Positions 56,525 through 64,000 of a stretch of 64,000 bases of DNA are shown here, one piece after another; the stretch's first letter is position 1, and the number at the start of each line of letters is the position of its first letter. The DNA comes from Saccharopolyspora phatthalungensis (GTDB taxonomy: Bacteria; Actinomycetota; Actinomycetes; Mycobacteriales; Pseudonocardiaceae): the NCBI RefSeq assembly GCF_014203395.1, contig NZ_JACHIW010000003.1, positions 206,887 to 270,886 of the forward strand, in the 5' to 3' direction. The notes beneath the pieces are model-generated. The model worked only from the letters and a program-made list of their open reading frames with translations, did no database searches and was not told the origin of the DNA. The translations under genes and the position numbers were made by a program.

Positions 56525-56770
56525 ACCCTTGGCTTGGATCTCAGGTGGTCAGGTAAGCACGGTCATCGTGGCGGGAACATCCACGTCAGCATCGCCCCGG
56601 CGGATGGCGGCGCCAGGGCTCTCTGAGGTGCGCCCGGGTCGCGAGCACGACACCACCGCACTCCGCGCTCACCACGACATCATGCCGCGCCTGGACGAGC
56701 TAGGCCACGAAGGTGTGTCCGGCACCATCACCATCGCGTTCAAGCAACAGGGCCATCCACGGCAACAAAC
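56525..56770 (+). mobile_element. IS5-family (DDE_Tnp_4) transposase remnant
   Basis: Two adjacent frames read WSGKHGHRGGNIHVSIAP and then EVRPGREHDTTALRAHHDIM. Both are hallmark segments of IS5-type transposases in actinomycetes, here separated by a frameshift and lacking both gene ends. The remnant lies in the gap between giant genes B and C. Confidence 0.72.
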
Positions 56771-56876
56771 CTCTACTCTGAAAGGCTCGCCGGCACAACA
56801 GGAACACCCGTTAATTCCAATCTTGATGACTGAACGCGCAAAGTTGCTGCGTAAGTGGGTCCTGCTTTACCGGGTT

Positions 56877-56893
56877 GTATGGCTAGCTCATAC
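56877..56893 (+). promoter_or_regulatory. Palindromic motif shared upstream of giant genes C and A
   Basis: GTATGGCTAGCTCATAC followed by TACC, 60 bases before the gene C start. It differs from the copy before gene A (16796-16812) at only two positions. Confidence 0.6.
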
Positions 56894-56953
56894 TACCGGC
56901 TTAATGGTCTTGTTCGGTCTAGTCCGCGTCGGTAGTCGGGTGGGAGTTTTCGC

Positions 56954-58205
56954 GTGTCCTTGATGGTGCCGGAGGAGGTGAGGCGGCTTTTTCAGGTATT
57001 GACCGGTGAGGACATGACGGATGCGGATGAGGATGCGTTGTTCGCGGTGGCGGCGGCGTTGGAGTCGGGCGCGGCGACGGTGGAGAGTTTGGCACCCGTG
57101 GTGGTGGATGTGGTGGGGCGGGTGCGGGGTGGGTTTTCGGGCAAGGCGGCGGACCGATTCGCCCAGCGGTTGGACGCGTTTGGTCCGATGTTGGAGTCGG
57201 GGAGCGTGGGGCTGCGGGAGCTGGCGGAGTTCGTGCGGAATCTGGCGTTGCAGGTGCAGTATTTGAAGTTCGTCACGGTGGGGGGTTTGCTGCTGCTGGT
57301 GGCCGAGATCGCCTGGGCGGTGGCGATGGCCGGTCCCACGGGTGGGGCCAGTATGGCGTGGCTGGCGGCGCGGTTCGCGGTGATGCGGTTGCTGCTGACC
57401 CGGTGGTGGGGCCAGTTGTTCATGCGGCTGGCGATGGCCCAGATCGTGGGCATCGGGCTACAGGTGGTGATGGATGCCGGGGCCCAAGGGTTGCAGTTCG
57501 CGTTGGGGACGCGGAAGAAGTGGGATGCGGCGATGTCGGAGATGGCGGTGGGGGTCGGCTCGTTCAGCGGGCTGCTGGCGGTGCCGCTCTCGGCGCTGGG
57601 CAATGTGGTGGGCAACGCGATCACCAAAGTCCTGGTACGGGGCTTGGGTGACAAGATCGATGCTGAGGTGCTGGCGGCGGCGGCGCGGCAGGTGGCCGAG
57701 GAGCATGCGGAGCAGTACCCGGTGGCTTCGATGGCGAGATTCGCCGATGTCGTGGCCAAGAACCTAGAGGATTACACCGGCATGTCGGTGCGGGCGATGT
57801 GGGTGGCCCGCTTCGGCCACGGCCTCGGCGAATCCCTGGAAGAGGGCCTGACCGAAATGCTGGGCGAGGCAGGGTATGGCGCGATCAGTGGTCAGGGGGC
57901 GCAGTGGAATCCGTTCTCCTTCACCGCCGGGGTGTCGGAGGCGATCGGTTCGGGTATCGGGAATCTGGCGGGCCTTGCGGTGCGCGGCGAGCTGATCCCG
58001 GCGGGCCGAGCACGCGACACCGGGGAGAAAGACTCCACCAGCACCGACACCGACACCGACACGGCCGAAGAGTCGACGACCGAGACTGGGATACAGACAA
58101 GCGAAAAGCCCGGCTTTGCCGAGACTGTCAGCGAGAAACCCAGCCCCCCGAAGGACATGCCCGACGTGCAATCCCGCGCGCCGGCACCGGATTCCGAAAA
58201 GATGG
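56954..58205 (+). repeat. Right arm of inverted repeat (5' end of giant gene C)
   Basis: It pairs with 54655-55918. Identity is very high from about 57207 to 58170, with essentially single-base differences (for example near 57750), and lower before 57200. Confidence 0.85.
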
Positions 58206-61200
58206 CCACTGAACCGGAGAAGGGCTCGGCATCGGTGGGCTCGGATGTTCCGCTGACGTCGGACATCTTGCCTGCTGGCTCCGGCATTGAAAAGGCGCCG
58301 CTGGGTGGTGGTGTGTCCGGTGCACGCGAAAATGGCTCGATAGTGAAGGAAACGGCGGCTGGTTTGTCTCCGTCCCCGGACATGCCGCCGGATAGCCCGG
58401 CTCACGGGGCCTCGGCACCGGATACCGATGCCGTGGTGGGGCAGGACTCCAAGGCCAGCGTGCGTGAGGCGCGGAACGACAACGCGCCGTTGTCGTGGCA
58501 CGGGGGTGGTGCGATTGCGCCGGCTGGGCTGCGGGGCCAGGACAGGCCGGGCACGCCGTCGCCCCCTTACAGCTCGCCTCAGGCAGATGACCTCTTCGGC
58601 GATTCCCCGGGTACCGATGATGCGGCTCGGGAGGGGGGTTCCCGTGCCGCTATGCCGCCTGCGTATAGCGCGGTTGCGGGCGATGTCCGCGCTGATGTCG
58701 CATCGTCTGGTGTGGACAGAGCCGGTGAGTACCGGGGCAACTCACTGGGTTCTGACAGCGGTGCCACGGTGGGGGATTCCCCTTCCGATTCGGCGCACCG
58801 CGACTACTATCATGCCGCCGAAACCCCCCAAGTGGACAGCCAAAAGGCCGTAGACGATGTGCGAGTGGTGGAGCCGCAATTCCAGGCGGGCGACTCTTCC
58901 ACGGAGAATTCGTCGAACGGCGCCGCTGAGGTGTCCGGTCAGTCCTCGGATGTCGTGACTCCGGGGATGCGTCATCCGGTGGCTGGGCCGGTTGCGGGTA
59001 CCGGCGGCGAAGCCATAGTGCCGGGACACGGGCCGGTGTGGGATGGCCCGGCTGTTCCTGGAGCGTTTGCCGGGGCGGATTCGCTTGCGGGGGATGCGGA
59101 TGTGGCTCGCTTGGGCGATGGTGCGCGCCAATGGGCAACGCCGCCGGAGTCGTCCGGGGTGGTGGGTTCGGGTGGTCCGGGGTTCGGTGCGGGGCCGGTA
59201 GGGATGCCAGCGGATGCGGCGCGGGTGTCGGTGCCGGCGGAGGTGGTGTCCAACGGTGGGGTTGTGGGGTTTGTGCTTGGCCGGGCGGCGGATGTGGGTG
59301 CTCCGGTGGTGTTGGTGGCGGGTGAGGATTCGGGTGCTCCGGTGGTGTCGTCGGGGCAGGCGTCGCGGGTGGCGCGCGAGGTGGGGCGTGATGTTGTCGC
59401 GTTGATGCCGGGGAGTGGCCGGCGTGATCCGCGGTGGATGCGGTTCGCTCCGGACGGCTCCCGTCCCCGCCCGGTCGCTGGGCCCGGCCGGACTACGACC
59501 CCGCAGCAGGCCGGCGAAGGGCGCGTCGGGCTGGATGGTGTGGCGAAGCCGTCGGCCGCGGTTCCCGAAGGTCCCGTGGTTGCGGGACCGACCGAGGCAG
59601 GAGGTGCTGAGACGGCATCGGTTGATGCTGATTCCACGGCTACCGGCGCGGCTGAGTCGCGCATGCCGAGCCATGCCGGGGAACAACCGGATTCGAGCAG
59701 CGTGGCTGAGTGGACGGAGTCGGATCTCCGGCGGGAGGTTGAGCGGGCTCGGTCGGTGGGTGGGCCGCGTGAGGCCGCGCTGGAGATCGTGCGGGGCACG
59801 CACGATGTGTTGGCGCTGGCTCGGGGCGACGCGGCTGTGTCGCTTGATGATGTGGTGGCTTTGGTTGCGGTGCGGGTTGATGCGATGGGGCGTGCTGGGG
59901 CGGTCCGCTTTTCCCGAAAGTTGGCGGACAAACTTGGTACGCAAGGGACAGGGTTGGATATTCGTGCCGGGGCGGGGCCGGATCCCCATTCGGAGGTTCC
60001 GGTGTCCGAGGAATCGGTGGGCAGCGAACAGGTTGGTGGTCTGAGCGCTGAGTCGGTGGATATCCCCATGGCGTGGGGGTTGGATCCGACCGCCGCCGAG
60101 TGGGCGGATGGATTCGGGGCGTGGTCGTTTGATCCGGCGGCCGTTGAGCAGACCTTGGGTCCTGGGTGGGATGTGCTGGAGCCTACGGTGAACGCCGAGG
60201 GGGGCGGGTCGGAGGGCGTGTCGGGGATGGATGGTGAGCGGTCGCGGTTGGTTGCTGAGTTGGGTGAGTTGGTGGCTGTGTTGCGGCGGCTGCTGGCGGG
60301 TGCGTCGCAGGGTTATTTGCCCGGGTTGCGGGGGCGGGTTGAGCATTGGTCGCAGACGTTGGCTCGCGGCGGGTTTGATGGCGTGGACGTGGTGGCGTTG
60401 CGGAAGCGGGTGAGCGATGCGGGGGCGTTGGTGGGGCGGTTGCGTCGCGATGGGTTGGTTGATGCCGCCGCCGGTGATGGTGGTGTGGGGGTCTCGGAGA
60501 TCGGCGTGATTGGCGGTGGGTCCGTTGATACCGGGGAGGCGGTGGTTGCGCGTGTGGATGCGGCTGATCGCGGTGTGGGCGCGGTGGGTTCGGTGGGTGA
60601 AGGCGAAAGTCGGAAGCGGGGCCGTTCGGGAGATTCGTCGGATGAGGGTGCGGTACGGGTACGTCGGTCGGTGGGATCCGGTGAGGCGGCGGTGGGCCCG
60701 GAGCCGGAGGCGGTGGACGCGGCCGGGGTCGAAGACCCGGCGCTGAACGAGGCGGGGCGGGCGGAGGCGCGTCGTGCCCGCGACGCGGGCCAGCCCTACA
60801 GCCAAGGGGCGTTGGGCAAGAAGTTCGGAAAGAGCAAGCAATGGGCTCGGCGACGACTTGCGGAGATCAGCGGTGAGGGCGGGGCGAGCCGGTCGGATTT
60901 GGAAGAGCGGTTGCGGGAGGAAGGGCGGGCGGAGGCGCGTCGTGCTCGTGACGCAGGTCAGCCCTACACCAGCGCGGCGCTGGGGGAAAAGTTCCAGAAG
61001 GGTGCGAAGTGGGGGTTGACGCGGCTTGCGGAAGTCGACCGAGAGGTGGGTGAGGGCTGGGCGACTTCGGCGGAGGGGTCGCGGGAAACGGTGCGGGTGG
61101 AGGCGAATCGTGGTTCCGATGCGGACGATGCTAATCGTGCTGAGGAACTGGGGAAGAAGTTCGGCAAGGGCAGGACGCGGGGTCAGGCGCGGGTTGCGGA

Positions 61201-64000
61201 GATCGGCGGTGAGGATGGCGAGAGCCGGTCGGCCAAGGCGGAGCGGTTACGGGAAGCGGGGCGTGCGGAGGCGCGACGCGCTCTCGCCGAGGGCAAGCCG
61301 CACACCGGTAGAACGTTGGCGGAGCTGTTCGGCAAGAGCATGGACTGGGGGAAGCTTAGGCTAGTCGAAGTCAAGGGTGAGAGCGGTGTGAGCCGGTTGG
61401 ATTTGGCGGAGCGGTTGCGGGAGGCGGCTCGTGTGGAGGCGCGGCGCGCTCGTGACGCGGGTGAGTTTTATTCCGGCGCGGCGTTGGGGACGAAGTTCGG
61501 CAAGAGCTCTGATTGGGGCCTCCGACGGCTTCGGGAGGTAAAGAACGAGGTGGGTAGTTCTGCCGGAAATGCTTCGGATTCAGGGGGTGATCTCGCGACG
61601 GAGGATGTCGCGTCAGGGCGTGGGATGGAGTCGATTGACCCGGGGCCGCAGGCGGACTCCCCGACTTTGCCCGAACTTTCGGACAGCGGTGCGGCCGGAC
61701 GTATCGCCGCTGACTCGGCGGATGAGGGGTGGTCCTGGTGGCCTGGGTGGGATGTTGGAGCAGCGGCAGGTGTGGGTGGCCTGGATCGGGGGAGCGGCGA
61801 ACATCTGAATGTGGCTGAAATCGGGTTGTCGGGGGCTGCCGACGCCGCTGCTCGTGGTGTCGGAGAAATGGATTTGATCACGTTGGAGGCGGGTTTTCCT
61901 GGCGGTGCAGCCTCCGGTTCTGCGGGCGGTGTGTCGATGGGGGGTGGCCCGTCGACGAATGTGGCTTCGAATGAGTGGTCGCAGACGGGTGTTGGGTCGG
62001 TTGATGCGGCGGGATGGTCGGAATCGAAATTGCGGGTGGAGGTCGAGTGGGCGCGGTTGGTGAATGGGTCGCGTGATGTCGCGGCGGGGATCGTGCAGGG
62101 CACGCACGAGGTGTTGGCCCTGGCCCGTGGGGATGCGGGTGTGTCGTTGGATGACGTGGTGGCCCTGGTTTCGGTGCGGGTGGATGAGGTGGGGCGTGAT
62201 GAGGCGGTGCGGTTTTCCCGGGAGTTGGCGGCCAGGCTTGGTACGCAAGGGACGGGGCTGGGTATTCGTGCTGGAGCGGGTCCGGATCCCCAGCCGGAGG
62301 TTCCGGCATTGGAGGAATCCGTGGCTGCCGAACCGGCGGACGGCCTGGCGTCGGGTGCTTTTGATCCGGGCGTTGCGGCTGAGTTCGATCCACTGGATGT
62401 TGGGGGGTGGTCACGGGGTGAAGTGGCGGGTGTGGCGCCGCGGGGTGGTGTGCCGGGGGCGGGGTCGGATGATGCTGGGTTGTTGGGGTTTAGTGCGGAC
62501 GTGGCTGACCGTGGTGCCGGGGAGTTGGGTTCGGTCGGTGAAAGCAGCGGCCGTAAGCGGGGTCGCGAGGATGGTTCGGTGGATGAGGGTGCGGCGCGCA
62601 GGGCCTCAGGTCCGCAGGGTTTCCCGGTTTGGCCGGAATTTGGAGGGGACAGTGCGTCGTGGGGTGTTGATGATGTGCCGGATGCGGCTGCTTTGGATCC
62701 GGCGGCTAGCGGCGGGTATCTGAATCCGGATGAATTGGGATTCTTGGGTTTTGGTGCGGATCCGGGTTTGAGTGATGTCCTAGGAGGGGATTCGTCGATC
62801 CCCGAAGGTGCTGTGCCGTTGTCGGTGGAGGCCGAGGGCGCAGCAGTGGACCCGCTATTGGAAGCGGTAGACCCGGCCGAGAATGTGCGGAGTGCGGGGG
62901 CGTCGAAGGAGGCGGCGCGGTCGGAGGCGCGTCGTGCTCGTGCCGCGGGCGAGCCCTATACCGGTGCGGCGTTGGGGAAGAAGTTCGGGAAGAGCACGTC
63001 GTGGGGTTCGCAGCGGCTTGTGGAAATCAAGGTCGAGGATGGTGAGCCTCGGTCCGATTCGAAAACGCAGGAGGGGGAGCGGTTGCGGGAGGCGGGGCGT
63101 GCGGAGGCGCGTCGTGCTCGGGACGCGGGCGAGCCTTATACCGGTGTCGGGTTGGGGAAGAAGTTCGGGAAGAGCCAGGCGTGGGGTAGGGACCGGCTTG
63201 CGGAAATCAAGGCTGCGGATGGTGTGACCCAGCGGCCTTTTCCGGAACAGGAGCAGGAGTGGGAGCGGGAGCAGGAGGCGGCGCGTGCGGAGGCGCGTCG
63301 TGCTCGGGACGCGGGCGAGCCTTATACCGGTGTCGCGTTGGGGAAGAAGTTCGGGAAGAGCAAGGCGTGGGGTTGGGACCGGCTTGCGGAAATCAAGGCT
63401 GCGGATGGTGTGACCCAGCGGGCTGTTCCGGAACAGGAGCAGGAGTGGGAGCGGGAGCGGGAGGCGGGGCGGGTGGAGGCGCGTCGTGCGCGTGATGCGG
63501 GGGAGCCTTATACCGGTGTCGGGTTGGGGAAGAAGTTCGGGAGAAGCGACACGTGGGGGAAGTCTCGGCTTGCGGAAATCACGGCTGAAGATGGCGCGAT
63601 CCAGCGGGTTGTGCGGGAACATGAGCGTGGTTGGGCGCGGGAGCGGGAGGCGGGGCGGGTGGAGGCGCGTCGTGCTCGTAATGCGGGGGAGCCTTATAGC
63701 GCTGCGGCGTTGGGGAAGAAGTTCGGGAAGAGCAAGGCGTGGGGTAGGGACCGGCTTGCGGAAATCACGGCTGAGGGCGGCGCGACCCAGCGGGCTGTAC
63801 GAGAACAGGAGCGGGAATGGGAGCGGGAGCGGGAGGCGGGGCGGGTGGAGGCGCGTCGCGCGCGTGATGCGGGGGAGCCTTATACCGGTGTCGGGTTGGG
63901 GAAGAAGTTCGGGAGAAGCCACGCGTGGGGGAAGTCCCGGCTTGCGGAAATCACGGCTGAAGATGGCGCGATCCAGCGGGTTGTGCCGGAACAGGAGCGT
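56954..64000 (+). CDS. Giant gene C (partial): WXG100-like N-terminus plus at least 11 HTH-like repeats
   Basis: The reading frame is open from GTG 56954 (GGGAG 7 bases upstream) to the window end, 2349 codons, so the 3' end is missing. Residues 1-365 match the B chassis, almost identically from codon 85. A linker with PPY motifs and the shared module GRDVVALMPGSG follow. GTHDVLALARGD helical modules are at nt 59710-59997 and 62014-62298, and a coiled helical stretch (ELVAVLRRLLAGASQGYLPG) is near 60250. Basic patches are ESRKRGRSGDS and SGRKRGREDGS. Two arrays of HTH-like units occupy nt 60745-61560 (five) and 62896 onward (six so far). The architecture equals gene A. It is divergent from B across 1035 bases. 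Function is unknown; see findings. Confidence 0.85.
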   Translation, partial: MSLMVPEEVRRLFQVLTGEDMTDADEDALFAVAAALESGAATVESLAPVVVDVVGRVRGGFSGKAADRFAQRLDAFGPMLESGSVGLRELAEFVRNLALQVQYLKFVTVGGLLLLVAEIAWAVAMAGPTGGASMAWLAARFAVMRLLLTRWWGQLFMRLAMAQIVGIGLQVVMDAGAQGLQFALGTRKKWDAAMSEMAVGVGSFSGLLAVPLSALGNVVGNAITKVLVRGLGDKIDAEVLAAAARQVAEEHAEQYPVASMARFADVVAKNLEDYTGMSVRAMWVARFGHGLGESLEEGLTEMLGEAGYGAISGQGAQWNPFSFTAGVSEAIGSGIGNLAGLAVRGELIPAGRARDTGEKDSTSTDTDTDTAEESTTETGIQTSEKPGFAETVSEKPSPPKDMPDVQSRAPAPDSEKMATEPEKGSASVGSDVPLTSDILPAGSGIEKAPLGGGVSGARENGSIVKETAAGLSPSPDMPPDSPAHGASAPDTDAVVGQDSKASVREARNDNAPLSWHGGGAIAPAGLRGQDRPGTPSPPYSSPQADDLFGDSPGTDDAAREGGSRAAMPPAYSAVAGDVRADVASSGVDRAGEYRGNSLGSDSGATVGDSPSDSAHRDYYHAAETPQVDSQKAVDDVRVVEPQFQAGDSSTENSSNGAAEVSGQSSDVVTPGMRHPVAGPVAGTGGEAIVPGHGPVWDGPAVPGAFAGADSLAGDADVARLGDGARQWATPPESSGVVGSGGPGFGAGPVGMPADAARVSVPAEVVSNGGVVGFVLGRAADVGAPVVLVAGEDSGAPVVSSGQASRVAREVGRDVVALMPGSGRRDPRWMRFAPDGSRPRPVAGPGRTTTPQQAGEGRVGLDGVAKPSAAVPEGPVVAGPTEAGGAETASVDADSTATGAAESRMPSHAGEQPDSSSVAEWTESDLRREVERARSVGGPREAALEIVRGTHDVLALARGDAAVSLDDVVALVAVRVDAMGRAGAVRFSRKLADKLGTQGTGLDIRAGAGPDPHSEVPVSEESVGSEQVGGLSAESVDIPMAWGLDPTAAEWADGFGAWSFDPAAVEQTLGPGWDVLEPTVNAEGGGSEGVSGMDGERSRLVAELGELVAVLRRLLAGASQGYLPGLRGRVEHWSQTLARGGFDGVDVVALRKRVSDAGALVGRLRRDGLVDAAAGDGGVGVSEIGVIGGGSVDTGEAVVARVDAADRGVGAVGSVGEGESRKRGRSGDSSDEGAVRVRRSVGSGEAAVGPEPEAVDAAGVEDPALNEAGRAEARRARDAGQPYSQGALGKKFGKSKQWARRRLAEISGEGGASRSDLEERLREEGRAEARRARDAGQPYTSAALGEKFQKGAKWGLTRLAEVDREVGEGWATSAEGSRETVRVEANRGSDADDANRAEELGKKFGKGRTRGQARVAEIGGEDGESRSAKAERLREAGRAEARRALAEGKPHTGRTLAELFGKSMDWGKLRLVEVKGESGVSRLDLAERLREAARVEARRARDAGEFYSGAALGTKFGKSSDWGLRRLREVKNEVGSSAGNASDSGGDLATEDVASGRGMESIDPGPQADSPTLPELSDSGAAGRIAADSADEGWSWWPGWDVGAAAGVGGLDRGSGEHLNVAEIGLSGAADAAARGVGEMDLITLEAGFPGGAASGSAGGVSMGGGPSTNVASNEWSQTGVGSVDAAGWSESKLRVEVEWARLVNGSRDVAAGIVQGTHEVLALARGDAGVSLDDVVALVSVRVDEVGRDEAVRFSRELAARLGTQGTGLGIRAGAGPDPQPEVPALEESVAAEPADGLASGAFDPGVAAEFDPLDVGGWSRGEVAGVAPRGGVPGAGSDDAGLLGFSADVADRGAGELGSVGESSGRKRGREDGSVDEGAARRASGPQGFPVWPEFGGDSASWGVDDVPDAAALDPAASGGYLNPDELGFLGFGADPGLSDVLGGDSSIPEGAVPLSVEAEGAAVDPLLEAVDPAENVRSAGASKEAARSEARRARAAGEPYTGAALGKKFGKSTSWGSQRLVEIKVEDGEPRSDSKTQEGERLREAGRAEARRARDAGEPYTGVGLGKKFGKSQAWGRDRLAEIKAADGVTQRPFPEQEQEWEREQEAARAEARRARDAGEPYTGVALGKKFGKSKAWGWDRLAEIKAADGVTQRAVPEQEQEWEREREAGRVEARRARDAGEPYTGVGLGKKFGRSDTWGKSRLAEITAEDGAIQRVVREHERGWAREREAGRVEARRARNAGEPYSAAALGKKFGKSKAWGRDRLAEITAEGGATQRAVREQEREWEREREAGRVEARRARDAGEPYTGVGLGKKFGRSHAWGKSRLAEITAEDGAIQRVVPEQER
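60745..61560 (+). repeat. HTH-like repeat array C1 (5 units)
   Basis: Five in-frame units, more diverged than in the other arrays. The dipeptide before the conserved Trp reads KQ, AK, RT, MD, SD. Unit 3 has lost the Trp (Arg instead). Confidence 0.8.
62896..64000 (+). repeat. HTH-like repeat array C2 (6 units, continues beyond window)
   Basis: Six in-frame units. The last five have an exact 186-base (62-codon) period, with the GAGGCGCG landmark at 63104, 63290, 63476, 63662 and 63848. The dipeptides read TS, QA, KA, DT, KA, HA. Confidence 0.88.

Overview
The window is GC-rich DNA with codon use, GTG/TTG starts and gene families (LuxR-ATPase, XRE-TPR, DUF5997, GntR/FCD, MHS and NCS1 transporters, rifampin monooxygenase) typical of a mycelial actinomycete, most likely of the Pseudonocardiales/Streptomyces type. 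The genus cannot be fixed from the sequence. The many decayed genes and two transposase remnants suggest an accessory region such as a chromosome arm.

Layout. 300-10791: part of an aromatic polyketide locus: discrete ACP, KASIII-type acyltransferase, a 6-methylsalicylate-synthase-type iterative PKS, a cytochrome P450 overlapping the PKS stop, and a convergent LuxR-ATPase regulator. 11125-14475: IS3-type remnant, a SnoaL-like protein, a decayed FAD/Fe-S oxidase facing an intact GntR regulator with a palindromic operator, an alcohol dehydrogenase remnant and a small unknown gene. 14895-16493: a rifampin monooxygenase gene (rox) preceded by a site matching the rifamycin-associated element. 16872-25910: giant gene A. 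25899-29689: PadR remnant, decayed nitrate reductase/sulfite reductase flavoprotein gene, a molbindin, and a DUF5997/LysR-like pair. 30032-36226: LysR-controlled catabolic operon (M24 peptidase, class V aminotransferase, MHS symporter, 5-dehydro-4-deoxyglucarate dehydratase). 36378-40934: C69 dipeptidase, an AbrB/substrate-binding-protein fusion and an NCS1 permease, with four GAGATCTC palindromes. 41109-44997: decayed phosphotransferase, XRE-TPR regulator with a palindromic operator, two small unknown genes. 45002-64000: giant gene B (minus strand) and giant gene C (plus strand, running off the window), divergent and joined by a long inverted repeat.

The most striking content is the trio A, B, C. 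All share one N-terminal chassis: a WXG100-like/CpnT-N-like domain with hydrophobic helices, then a disordered Pro/Ser/Thr/Asp-rich linker and a shared ~100-residue module. The cargo differs. A (20 units) and C (at least 11 units) carry tandem ~58-62-residue repeats, each containing a helix-turn-helix-like segment. Near-invariant framework residues surround two variable dipeptides that fall where an HTH recognition helix would contact DNA. Nuclear-localisation-like basic patches and acidic/aromatic linkers separate the arrays. B has only one good HTH-like unit, then a 'lonely Cys' segment, seven ~165-residue degenerate repeats and an amidoligase-like C-terminus. This looks like a polymorphic-toxin-style family whose A and C members may be modular DNA-binding effectors. 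That is an inference from pattern only.

Second-tier points of interest are the AbrB-SBP fusion with its operator set, the rifamycin-associated element upstream of rox, and the decayed genes whose regulators or operators remain intact.
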